DNA from: Variovorax paradoxus
Lineage (GTDB): Bacteria; Pseudomonadota; Gammaproteobacteria; Burkholderiales; Burkholderiaceae_C
Direction: 5' to 3'
Assembly (NCBI RefSeq): GCF_030815975.1
Contig: NZ_JAUSXL010000002.1
Span: 744,001 to 808,000, forward strand
DNA length: 64,000 nt
Shown here: positions 32,895 to 41,689 of the stretch, piece by piece
Numbering within the stretch: the stretch's first letter is position 1
Layout: each line of letters opens with the position of its first letter
Notes under the pieces: generated by a model
What the model saw: the letters and a program-made list of their open reading frames with translations, nothing else
Databases searched by the model: none
What the model was told of the DNA's origin: nothing
Position numbers and translations under genes: made by a program

Positions 32895-33970
32895 TGCACG
32901 AACCTCCGCATGGCCAGGCCGCAAGAAGTCAGATAGGACGGCGCCTCGCGCCGAACCTTCTTCTCGCGGATGTTCGGACCCAGTTCCATGCCGTCGAACG
33001 GGTTCACGAGCGAGCAGGCGAACGAGGTCTGGCGCGTCACGGCGCTGGTCAGGCTGGGCAAGGAGGCCGATCCGCCGGCCAACAGCACGTAGTCCACGCG
33101 GTTGTGGGGCGTGCTGGTGAAGAAGAACTGCAGCGCACGGGCGATTTCCTGCGCGATGCTTTCCACGAAGGGCTTCAGGACGCCCGAGCCGTAGTCGTCG
33201 GGCAGATCGCCGCTGCGCTTCTTGGCTTCGGCCTCTTCGGCCGAGAAACCATACTGGCGCACGATCAGCTGGGTCAGCTGCGCGCCGCCGAAGGCCTGGT
33301 CGCGGTCGTACAGCACTTCCTGGTTGCGCAGCACCTGCATGCTGGTGGTGAAAGCACCCACTTCGAAAAGCGCCACGACGGCATCGAGGCCCTTGCCCGG
33401 CAATTGCTCGATCAGGCGAGCGGTCGCGAGGCGGGAGGCATAAGACTCGACGTCGAGGATCACCGCCTTCAGACCGGCCGCCTCGGCCAGGCCTTCGCGG
33501 TCCTGGACCTTTTCCTTGCGGGACGCGGCAATCAGCACCTCGACATCGCCGGCAGAGGCGGTGCTCTGCCCGGTGACGCAGAAATCGAGGCTGACTTCAT
33601 CGAGCGAAAACGGGATGTACTGGTTGGCTTCGGACTCGACCTGGATTTCGAGTTCCTGCTCGCTCATGCCGCCAGGAAGAATGATCTTCTTGGTGATGAC
33701 CGCCGAGGGAGGCAGCGCCAGCGCGACGTTGCGGGTGCGGGTGCCGCTCTTGCGCACGACGCGGCGGACGGCTTCGGCCACTTCGTCGAACTTCTCGACG
33801 TTGCCGTCAGTGATCCAGCCCCGTTCCAGGGGTTCGATCGCGCAGCGCTCGAGAACCAGCTTGCCACTGGCCTCACGGCCGAGCTCGACCAGCTTCACGC
33901 TGGAAGAGCTGACATCCAGGCCGAGCATGGGGGCGTTCTGTCGGCGAAACAATGATCCGAAAGCAGCCAA
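32891..33970 (-). CDS. pilM: PilM, actin-like type IV pilus assembly protein
   Basis: 359-residue cytoplasmic FtsA-like ATPase fold. APMLGLDVSSSSVKLVEL is the first phosphate loop, VALFEVGAFTTSMQV the second, and VLLAGGSASLPSL the adenosine loop. It recruits PilN through the latter's N-terminus. The preferred start is a TTG at 33970 (LAAFGSLFRRQNAP) because AAAGGGA lies six bases upstream and the resulting N-terminus matches that of characterised PilM. An ATG at 33928 would remove that segment. Confidence 0.93.
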   Translation of the reverse strand: MAAFGSLFRRQNAPMLGLDVSSSSVKLVELGREASGKLVLERCAIEPLERGWITDGNVEKFDEVAEAVRRVVRKSGTRTRNVALALPPSAVITKKIILPGGMSEQELEIQVESEANQYIPFSLDEVSLDFCVTGQSTASAGDVEVLIAASRKEKVQDREGLAEAAGLKAVILDVESYASRLATARLIEQLPGKGLDAVVALFEVGAFTTSMQVLRNQEVLYDRDQAFGGAQLTQLIVRQYGFSAEEAEAKKRSGDLPDDYGSGVLKPFVESIAQEIARALQFFFTSTPHNRVDYVLLAGGSASLPSLTSAVTRQTSFACSLVNPFDGMELGPNIREKKVRREAPSYLTSCGLAMRRFVQ

Positions 33971-34179
33971 GTTAGGTCCCTTTACCCCTGCATTTGTAAC
34001 TAATGGAAAAATTTGCGTTCGGTTGCATGCTAGCAGCAGGCGTAGCGGCAACCAAGCAACCCACGTCGGCAAAATGGCAGACCGTTGTCAAAAGCTGACG
34101 CTGAAGCCACATTTGGTAACTTTTGGTTTAGCCCGCAACGATGCACCCAAGTTCCGCCCGTGGCAAGGGGCCGGCTTTT

Positions 34180-34185
34180 TATAAT
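34180..34185 (+). promoter_or_regulatory. -10 box (TATAAT) of the penicillin-binding protein gene
   Basis: A perfect TATAAT stands at 34180-34185. No good -35 box is visible at 16-18 bases. The expected transcription start is about 34192, one base after an in-frame GTG (34191). This supports the ATG at 34209 as start, with a leader of only about 17 bases. Confidence 0.5.
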
Positions 34186-34208
34186 GTGCGGTGACTCTCC
34201 GGGCCCAC

Positions 34209-36617
34209 ATGCAAGAAACTTCACGCCTCAAAGGGCCAGCCAAGACCCCTCCCCCCGCACGCCCAGCCTGGCTGAAATGGCTGCTGCGCTTCATGGTCTG
34301 GGGATTGGGCATTGCCGCAGCCGGTGTTCTGGCGTTGCTGTGCGTGATCGCCGTCGCCCTGGCCGTCGCCTACCCGAACCTTCCCGACATCTCCGAGCTG
34401 TCGGACTACCGGCCGAAGCTGCCGCTGCGGGTTTTCTCCGCGGAAGGCATCCTGATCGGCGAATTCGGCGAAGAGCGCCGCAACCTGACCCCGATCGCGG
34501 CAATCCCCAAGCTCGTGAAGGAGGCGGTGCTGGCGGCCGAAGACACGCGCTTCTACGATCACGGCGGCGTCGACTACAAGGGCATGGTGCGCGCCGGCCT
34601 GGCCAACATGAACCGCGTGAAGAGCCAGGGCGCGTCGACCATCACGATGCAGGTGGCGCGCAATGTCTACCTGAGTTCCGAGAAAACGCTCACGCGCAAG
34701 ATCTACGAGGTGCTGCTCACCTTCAAGCTGGAGCACCTGCTCACCAAGGACCAGATCTTCGAGATCTACCTGAACCAGATCTATCTCGGCAACCGCGCAT
34801 ACGGCTTCGCGGCGGCCTCGGAGGCGTATTTCGGCAAGCCGCTGCAGGAGCTCTCCATTGCGCAGGCCGCCATGCTGGCCGGCCTGCCGAAGGCGCCGGG
34901 GGCCAACAACCCCGTCAACAACCCGCAGCGGGCGCGCGGACGCCAGTTCTATGTGATCGACCGCATGCAGGACGCAGGCTTCATCACCGCCGAGCAGGCG
35001 GCCGAGGCCAAGAAGGAAGAACTGCACCTGCGCGACGCGGCCGACCCGAACCGCCTGCATGCCGAATACGTGGCCGAAACCGTGCGCCAGCTGATGTATG
35101 CGCAATATGGCGACAGCACCTACACGCGCGGGCTCAAGGTGTACACCTCGCTGGTGGCGGCCGACCAGGCCGCGGCATACAAGGCCCTGCGCAAGGGCAT
35201 CATGGATTACGAGCGCCGCCAGATCTACCGCGGCCCCGAGAAATTCGTCGAGCTGCCCAACGACCCGAAGGAGCTCGACGACGCAGTGGACGACGCCCTG
35301 ACCGACCATCCCGACAACGGCGACGTGATGGCGGCCGTGGTGCTCAAGGCCAACGCCCGCGAAATCTCGGCCGTGCGCGGCAATGGCGACCCGGTGCAGA
35401 TCACGGGCGATGGCCTCAAGCCCGCGCAGTCCGGCCTTTCCGACAAGGCACCGCCCAACATCAAGATTCGGCGCGGCGCGGTGATCCGCGTGGTGAAGAC
35501 GCCCAAGAACACCTGGGAAATCACTCAGCTGCCCGAAGTGGAAGGCGCCTTCGTCGCCATGGACCCGCGCGACGGCGCCATCAAGGCGCTGGTGGGCGGA
35601 TTCGACTTCGGCAAGAACAAGTTCAACCACGTGACGCAGGCCTGGCGCCAGCCGGGTTCGAGCTTCAAGCCTTTCATCTATTCGGCGGCGCTCGAGAAGG
35701 GCTTCACGCCGGCCACGGTCATCAACGATGGTCCACTCTTCTTCGATGCCGGCACCACCGGCGGCCAGCCCTGGGAGCCCAAGAACTACGGCGGAGGCTA
35801 CGACGGCCCGATGTCGATGCGCACCGCGCTGATGAAGTCGAAGAACCTGGTGTCGATCCGCATCCTGCAATCGATCGGCACGCGCTACGCCCAGGAATGG
35901 ATCACCAATTTCGGCTTCGACAAGGACAAGCACCCGGCCTACCTGCCCATGGCGCTGGGCGCCGGCTCGGTCACGCCAATGCAGATGGCCACGGCCTATT
36001 CGGTGTTCGCCAACGGCGGCTACAAGGTCAATCCGTATCTGGTGACCCGCATCACCGACCACAAGGACCGGGTGCTGGTCGACAAGCAGCCGCCGCTGCT
36101 GAACGAAACGATCCGCGCCATCCCTCAGCGCAACGCCTTCATCATGGACACGCTGCTGCAATCCGTGGCGCGCGCCGGCACCGCGGCCAAGGCCCAGGCG
36201 ATGCTCAAGCGGCCCGACCTCTACGGCAAGACCGGCACCACCAACGACTCGCTCGATGCCTGGTTCGCGGGCTTCCAGCCCACGATGACCGCCATCTCCT
36301 GGATCGGCTACGACACGCCGCGCAACCTGGGCGACCGCGAAACCGGTGGCGGGCTGAGCCTGCCGATCTGGATCAGCTACATGGAAACGGCGATCAAGGG
36401 CGTGCCCGTGACCGAGCTGTCCGCCACGCCCCCGTCGGGTGTCGTGAGCGTGGGCGGCGAGTGGTACTACGACGACTACGCGCCGGGCCGCGGCGTCTCC
36501 AGCCTTGGCGTGGACAGCTCGTCAGCGGCGCCGGCAGAGTCCCTGAGCGGGGTTCCGGTGAGCCCGCCCGCGCCGCCCGAGGAGCGCAACCGCATCCTCG
36601 ACCTTTTCAGGAACTGA
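34209..36617 (+). CDS. mrcA: Penicillin-binding protein 1A (bifunctional murein synthase)
   Basis: 802 residues: short cytoplasmic tail, one membrane anchor (about 26-54), a GT51 glycosyltransferase domain (about 70-240) and a transpeptidase domain (about 440-740). The glycosyltransferase glutamate is Glu111 in AAEDTRFYDHGG, with QGASTITMQVARN following. Transpeptidase motifs are SSFK (Ser484, Lys487), SKN (544-546) and KTGTT (674). An OB-like insert lies between the domains. The C-terminal tail is Ser/Pro-rich. It is divergent from pilM, the usual arrangement. A GTG at 34191 is an alternative start. Confidence 0.96.
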   Translation: MQETSRLKGPAKTPPPARPAWLKWLLRFMVWGLGIAAAGVLALLCVIAVALAVAYPNLPDISELSDYRPKLPLRVFSAEGILIGEFGEERRNLTPIAAIPKLVKEAVLAAEDTRFYDHGGVDYKGMVRAGLANMNRVKSQGASTITMQVARNVYLSSEKTLTRKIYEVLLTFKLEHLLTKDQIFEIYLNQIYLGNRAYGFAAASEAYFGKPLQELSIAQAAMLAGLPKAPGANNPVNNPQRARGRQFYVIDRMQDAGFITAEQAAEAKKEELHLRDAADPNRLHAEYVAETVRQLMYAQYGDSTYTRGLKVYTSLVAADQAAAYKALRKGIMDYERRQIYRGPEKFVELPNDPKELDDAVDDALTDHPDNGDVMAAVVLKANAREISAVRGNGDPVQITGDGLKPAQSGLSDKAPPNIKIRRGAVIRVVKTPKNTWEITQLPEVEGAFVAMDPRDGAIKALVGGFDFGKNKFNHVTQAWRQPGSSFKPFIYSAALEKGFTPATVINDGPLFFDAGTTGGQPWEPKNYGGGYDGPMSMRTALMKSKNLVSIRILQSIGTRYAQEWITNFGFDKDKHPAYLPMALGAGSVTPMQMATAYSVFANGGYKVNPYLVTRITDHKDRVLVDKQPPLLNETIRAIPQRNAFIMDTLLQSVARAGTAAKAQAMLKRPDLYGKTGTTNDSLDAWFAGFQPTMTAISWIGYDTPRNLGDRETGGGLSLPIWISYMETAIKGVPVTELSATPPSGVVSVGGEWYYDDYAPGRGVSSLGVDSSSAAPAESLSGVPVSPPAPPEERNRILDLFRN

Positions 36618-36620
36618 AGA

Positions 36621-36636
36621 CCTGACGACGGTCAGG
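36621..36636. terminator. Small hairpin between convergent mrcA and cyaY
   Basis: CCTGAC, GACG, GTCAGG forms a perfect 6-bp stem three bases after the mrcA stop and across the cyaY stop codon. There is no T tract on either side, so any terminator function is weak or factor-dependent. Confidence 0.3.
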
Positions 36637-36964
36637 CGGCCGCAAACTCCAGCGGCTGCCCGGCCTGAAGGCTCGCCTCACGGGAAAGATTCCCGAAGAA
36701 TTCCTCCCCCGTCTTGGTGTCGACCCAGGCCTTGCCGTCGTAGCGGTAGTGATAGCCGCCGGAACGCGCGGCAAGCCAGATCTCCTGCAGGGGCTTCTGC
36801 AGATTCACGATCAGCTGGCTGCCGTTCTTGAATGAAATCGTGATCATGCCGCCCACGCGCTGGTTGTCGATGTCGGCGTCGGTCGCGTCGTTGATGCGGT
36901 CGCAGCCTTGCTCGATGGCGGCGAGCGCGGATTCGGCGCGGTCCATGTATTCGGAGTCGGTCAT
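36632..36964 (-). CDS. cyaY: CyaY, frataxin-like iron-sulfur assembly regulator
   Basis: 110 residues, standard frataxin length. An acidic first helix ([23 protein letters not shown]) is the iron-binding ridge, followed by the sheet [21 protein letters not shown], then [30 protein letters not shown]. It modulates cysteine desulfurase during Fe-S cluster assembly. Its ATG is only 12 bases from the divergent lptM ATG. Confidence 0.95.
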   Translation of the reverse strand: MTDSEYMDRAESALAAIEQGCDRINDATDADIDNQRVGGMITISFKNGSQLIVNLQKPLQEIWLAARSGGYHYRYDGKAWVDTKTGEEFFGNLSREASLQAGQPLEFAAA

Positions 36965-36976
36965 TACAATTTAGTT

Positions 36977-37252
36977 ATGTTGAATGTTCGTCAAATTCTA
37001 GTGAGCGCTTCCAGCCGCGCTGCGCTCATGGTCTGCCTCGCTGCCGCAGCGGGCGGCCTGGCCGCTTGCGGGCAGCGCGGCCCGCTCTCCCTGCCGACCG
37101 ATCCGGCGGCCGCCAACCGGGCCACCTTGCCGCAGCTGCTCACGCCCGGGGGCCCGCGCGCTTCCGACGCCGAAGCCGCGCCCCAGCCCGCCGCGGCCAG
37201 CAGTGCGCCGGCTCCAGCCGGCAGCAACACCGGCACCGGGGTGCAAAAGTGA
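36977..37252 (+). CDS. lptM: LptM-type small lipoprotein (YifL-like)
   Basis: 91 residues. The signal peptide ends in lipobox LAAC (Cys31), followed by GQRGPLSLP, the conserved segment of the LptM/YifL family that assists LptD oxidative maturation. The rest is a low-complexity Pro/Ala/Ser/Thr tail. The ATG at 36977 yields a normal lipoprotein signal; an upstream in-frame ATG at 36908 would lie inside cyaY. Its stop overlaps the lysA GTG (37249-37252). A TACAAT at 36965-36970 would start transcription at about the ATG itself. Confidence 0.85.
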   Translation: MLNVRQILVSASSRAALMVCLAAAAGGLAACGQRGPLSLPTDPAAANRATLPQLLTPGGPRASDAEAAPQPAAASSAPAPAGSNTGTGVQK

Positions 37253-38526
37253 CGAACGCTGCGCTCCCCGGCCATCCGCACGTCGCGCATCGCGACGGCG
37301 CGCTCCACGTCGAAGGCCTGGACCTCGCGGCGCTGGCCCGCGAACATGGCACGCCGCTGTTCGTCTATTCGAAGCAATGGATGTTCGACGCACTGGCCGC
37401 CTACCAGCGCGGCTTCGAAGGCCGCAGCGCCCTGATCTGCTATGCGATGAAGGCGAATTCATCGCTCGGCGTGCTGCGCGTGTTCGCTGAGGCCGGCTGC
37501 GGCTTCGACATCGTCTCGGGCGGCGAACTGGTGCGCGCACTGGCCGTGGGCGCCGATCCCGCCAGGATCATCTTCTCGGGCGTGGGCAAGACCCGCGCCG
37601 AAATGCGGCAGGCGCTGGCGGCCGGCATTGCCTGCTTCAACGTCGAGAGCGAAGCCGAGCTCGACGTGCTCAACGAAGTGGCGCTGGCCGAGGGGCGCCG
37701 CGCGCCCATCAGCATCCGCATCAATCCGAACGTCGATCCGAAGACGCATCCCTACATCTCCACCGGCCTCAAGGGCAACAAGTTCGGCATTGCCCATGAC
37801 CGCGCGGTCGAGGCCTATCGCCATGCCGCAAGGCTGCCGGGCCTCGAGGTGGTCGGCATCGACTGCCACATCGGCTCGCAGATCACCGAAGCCTCGCCCT
37901 ACCTGGACGCCTGCGACCGGGTGCTCGACCTGGTCGAGGCCATCGAAGCGGCCGGCGTGCCCATTCACCACCTCGACTTCGGCGGCGGCCTGGGCATCGA
38001 CTACAACGGCGAAATGCCGCCCAAGGCCGATGCGCTGTGGCAGCAACTGCTCGCCAAGCTCGATGCCCGCGGCTTCGGCCAGCGCAAGCTCGTGATCGAA
38101 CCCGGCCGCTCGCTGGTCGGCAATGCCGGCGTCTGTGTGACCGAGGTGCTCTACACCAAGCCGGGCGAAGACAAGAATTTCTGCATCGTCGATGCGGCAA
38201 TGAACGACCTGCCGCGTCCCGCGATGTACCAGGCGTTCCAGAAGATCGTGCCGCTGCGCGAGCGTGCCGGCGACGCGCCGACCTACGACGTGGTCGGCCC
38301 GGTCTGCGAAAGCGGCGACTGGATCGGCCGCGACCGCGCGCTCAACGTGGTGGCCGGCGACCTGCTGGCGGTGCTGTCGGCCGGTGCCTACTGCATGAGC
38401 ATGGCCAGCAACTACAACACGCGCGGCCGGGCCGCCGAAGTGCTGGTGAGCGGCCAGAGCGCCACGCTGATCCGTCGCCGCGAGACGATGGAAGACCAGC
38501 TGCGCAGCGAGCGGATCGAAGGCTGA
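37249..38526 (+). CDS. lysA: LysA, diaminopimelate decarboxylase
   Basis: 425-residue fold-type III PLP enzyme, last step of lysine synthesis. The PLP lysine is in CYAMKANSSLGVLR; GFDIVSGGEL, HIGSQI, DFGGGLGIDY, EPGRSLVGNAG and GPVCESGDW complete the set. The start GTG at 37249 overlaps the lptM stop as GTGA, giving MTNAALPGHPHVA. lptM-lysA pairing is common across proteobacteria. The gene ends 28 bases from the convergent msrQ stop. Confidence 0.97.
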   Translation: MTNAALPGHPHVAHRDGALHVEGLDLAALAREHGTPLFVYSKQWMFDALAAYQRGFEGRSALICYAMKANSSLGVLRVFAEAGCGFDIVSGGELVRALAVGADPARIIFSGVGKTRAEMRQALAAGIACFNVESEAELDVLNEVALAEGRRAPISIRINPNVDPKTHPYISTGLKGNKFGIAHDRAVEAYRHAARLPGLEVVGIDCHIGSQITEASPYLDACDRVLDLVEAIEAAGVPIHHLDFGGGLGIDYNGEMPPKADALWQQLLAKLDARGFGQRKLVIEPGRSLVGNAGVCVTEVLYTKPGEDKNFCIVDAAMNDLPRPAMYQAFQKIVPLRERAGDAPTYDVVGPVCESGDWIGRDRALNVVAGDLLAVLSAGAYCMSMASNYNTRGRAAEVLVSGQSATLIRRRETMEDQLRSERIEG

Positions 38527-38554
38527 CTCGCGTGATCTGCGTAATTCGCGCCGG

Positions 38555-39223
38555 TCAGCCGGTGCTGCTGCGCAGCGACTTCTCGCCGCTGCTGCTGCCC
38601 CGCACGCCGGCCGATGGCTTCGGCCTGCGCTTGCCCGCGTAGTTCCACACGCGCCACCCGAGCAGCACCGCGATGATCGCCGCATAGACGAACACCTCGG
38701 CGAAGTTGTTCTTGCCCGCGCGCATCCAGAAGAAGTGCAGCAGGCCCAGGCCCGCCATCAGGTAGACCAGCTTGTGCAGCATCTGCCAGCGCTTCGCTCC
38801 CATCGCCTTGATGGCGCGATTGAACGAGGTGGCGGCCAGCGGCGTCAGCAGCAGGAAGGCCGAGAACCCCACCAGGATGAACGGCCGCTTGGCAATGTCC
38901 TTGGCGATGTCGGCCCACTCGAAGCCCATGTCGAACCAGCTGTAGCACAGCAGGTGCAGCACCACGTAGAAGTATGCGAACAGCCCGAGCATGCGGCGAA
39001 AGCGCGCGAGCGCGTTGGCCTTGGTGATCACGCGCAGCGGCGTCACGGCCAGCACGATGCAGATGAAGCGCAAGGTCCAGTCGCCGGTGGCGCGAATCAG
39101 GAACTCCTGCGGGTTGGCACCCAGTCCGCCGGCGACCGCAGCATAGGCCAGCTGCGCGAACGGCAGCAGGCACAGCAGGAAGATGGCCGGCTTGGCCGCC
39201 GGATGCATGAGCAGCTTGTTCAT
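38555..39223 (-). CDS. msrQ: MsrQ, haem-binding membrane subunit of periplasmic Met-sulfoxide reductase
   Basis: 222 residues with six hydrophobic segments of the ferric-reductase-like fold. Haem-ligand histidines are visible in YFYVVLHLLCY and MLHKLVYLMAGLGLLHFFW. MsrQ passes electrons from the respiratory chain to MsrP. The C-terminus has a basic Ser/Gly-rich tail beyond the usual length. It follows msrP by 28 bases. Confidence 0.93.
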   Translation of the reverse strand: MNKLLMHPAAKPAIFLLCLLPFAQLAYAAVAGGLGANPQEFLIRATGDWTLRFICIVLAVTPLRVITKANALARFRRMLGLFAYFYVVLHLLCYSWFDMGFEWADIAKDIAKRPFILVGFSAFLLLTPLAATSFNRAIKAMGAKRWQMLHKLVYLMAGLGLLHFFWMRAGKNNFAEVFVYAAIIAVLLGWRVWNYAGKRRPKPSAGVRGSSSGEKSLRSSTG

Positions 39224-39251
39224 GGGGCAAGGGGCGTGCGGCGGGGCTGGC

Positions 39252-40262
<1,011 letters not shown>

Positions 40263-40372
40263 GTGACGGCCTTTCGCGTGAATCGTTGTGCTCAGGGTAG
40301 TTCGTGCAATCCCCCGATCCGGTTACGCGCCATCGCTGCGCGTGGTTTCAATTCTTCGCGAAAAGCCGGCGC

Positions 40373-41689
40373 CTACAGGGTGCCGTAGCTGTGCAGTCCG
40401 CTCAGGAACATGTTGACACCCAGGAACGCGAAGGTGGTCACCGCCAGGCCGCCCAGCGCCCACCAGGCCGCCACGGTGCCGCGCAGGCCCTTGACCAGCC
40501 GCATGTGCAGCCAGGCCGCGTAGTTGAGCCAGACGATCAGGGCCCAGGTTTCCTTCGGGTCCCAGCTCCAGTAGCCGCCCCAGGCATCGGCCGCCCACAG
40601 CGCGCCGAGCACGGTGGCAATGGTGAAGAACGCGAAGCCGACCGTGATCGACTTGTACATCACGTCGTCGAGCACCTCGTTGGTCGGCAGCCTGGCGGCG
40701 ATGCGTTTGCGCCCCAGCAGGATGCCCGCGGCAATCAGTGCGGAGATGCCCGCATAGACCACCCAGTAGCTGCCGCCGGCCTCCTGCACGCGCTGGCGAA
40801 AGGCCACCGGCACGAAGCACAGCGCCACGCCCAGCAGCCAGATCGGCGTGAGCTTGTACCAGCGCGTCTCCTGCGCCTGCTCCTTGATGAGGTAGGCGAA
40901 GGCCACCATGGCCGCGAGCGCGAAGGTGCCGTAGCCGATGAAGTTGGCCGGCACGTGCAGCTTCATCCACCAGCTCTGCAGCGCCGGCACCAGCGGCTGG
41001 ATCTCATGCGCATTGCGCACCAGCGTGTACCAGAGCAAAAAGCCGACCGCCGCGCTCACCACCAGCATCACGAACGCGCCGAGCGTGCGCGTGCCGTAGC
41101 GCGATTCGAAGTAAAGATAGAAAGCCGTCGTGAGCCAGCAGAACAGCACGAACACTTCGTACAGGTTGCTGACGGGAATGTGGCCGATGTCCGGCCCCAG
41201 CAGGTGGCTCTCGTACCAGCGCACCATGGTGCCGACGAGCGCCATGGCAACAGCGGCCCAGGCCAGGCGGGAGCCGATCAGGTCGAAGGTGTCGCCCTGC
41301 TTGCCGCCGAAGAAACCGAACCAGTAGAACAGCGTGCTCATGAAGAACAGCACGCTCATCCAGAGAATGGCCGACTGGCTCGACAGGAAGTACTTGAGCC
41401 AGAACACCGTGTCCGCGCGCGCCAGGTCGCCCTGGTAGGAACTGATGGCCAGCAGCGAGGCCACGGCCACCACGAGGGCCAGCACCCGCAGCGGACGCCA
41501 GAACCAGCCGATCGCAATGACCGACACCATGGCGGCGCCGAGGATGGGCTTCTCGTAGGAGTCCATCGAACCCGCATAGCGCGCAAAGGCAAAAAGGCCG
41601 CCTGCCAGCACCAGTGCCGCAAACACCCAGTCGAAAAGGTTGCGGCGCGAAAACCAGCTTTCGTGGAGCGTGAGGGTGGTGGTGTTCAT
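40373..41689 (-). CDS. ccsB: CcsB/ResC, cytochrome c maturation protein
   Basis: 438-residue polytopic membrane protein. The haem-handling WWD motif is GGYWSWDPKETWALIVW, with conserved histidines in KLHVPANFIGYG and YESHLLGPDIGHIP. With ResB it forms the System II synthase that exports haem and ligates it to apocytochromes c. Its ATG overlaps the resB stop as ATGA (41686-41689). Confidence 0.95.
   Translation of the reverse strand: MNTTTLTLHESWFSRRNLFDWVFAALVLAGGLFAFARYAGSMDSYEKPILGAAMVSVIAIGWFWRPLRVLALVVAVASLLAISSYQGDLARADTVFWLKYFLSSQSAILWMSVLFFMSTLFYWFGFFGGKQGDTFDLIGSRLAWAAVAMALVGTMVRWYESHLLGPDIGHIPVSNLYEVFVLFCWLTTAFYLYFESRYGTRTLGAFVMLVVSAAVGFLLWYTLVRNAHEIQPLVPALQSWWMKLHVPANFIGYGTFALAAMVAFAYLIKEQAQETRWYKLTPIWLLGVALCFVPVAFRQRVQEAGGSYWVVYAGISALIAAGILLGRKRIAARLPTNEVLDDVMYKSITVGFAFFTIATVLGALWAADAWGGYWSWDPKETWALIVWLNYAAWLHMRLVKGLRGTVAAWWALGGLAVTTFAFLGVNMFLSGLHSYGTL

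Noticed and set aside
34161-34176. A sigma-54-like TGGCAAGGGGCCGGCT upstream of mrcA
   Set aside because: GG and GC have the right spacing, but the TT of the -12 element is replaced by CG and a perfect TATAAT follows; a housekeeping murein synthase is not expected to need RpoN.
34221-36161. A 646-codon open frame opposite mrcA
   Set aside because: Antisense shadow of a conserved gene with no recognisable domain; similar long shadows occur opposite most genes in this window.
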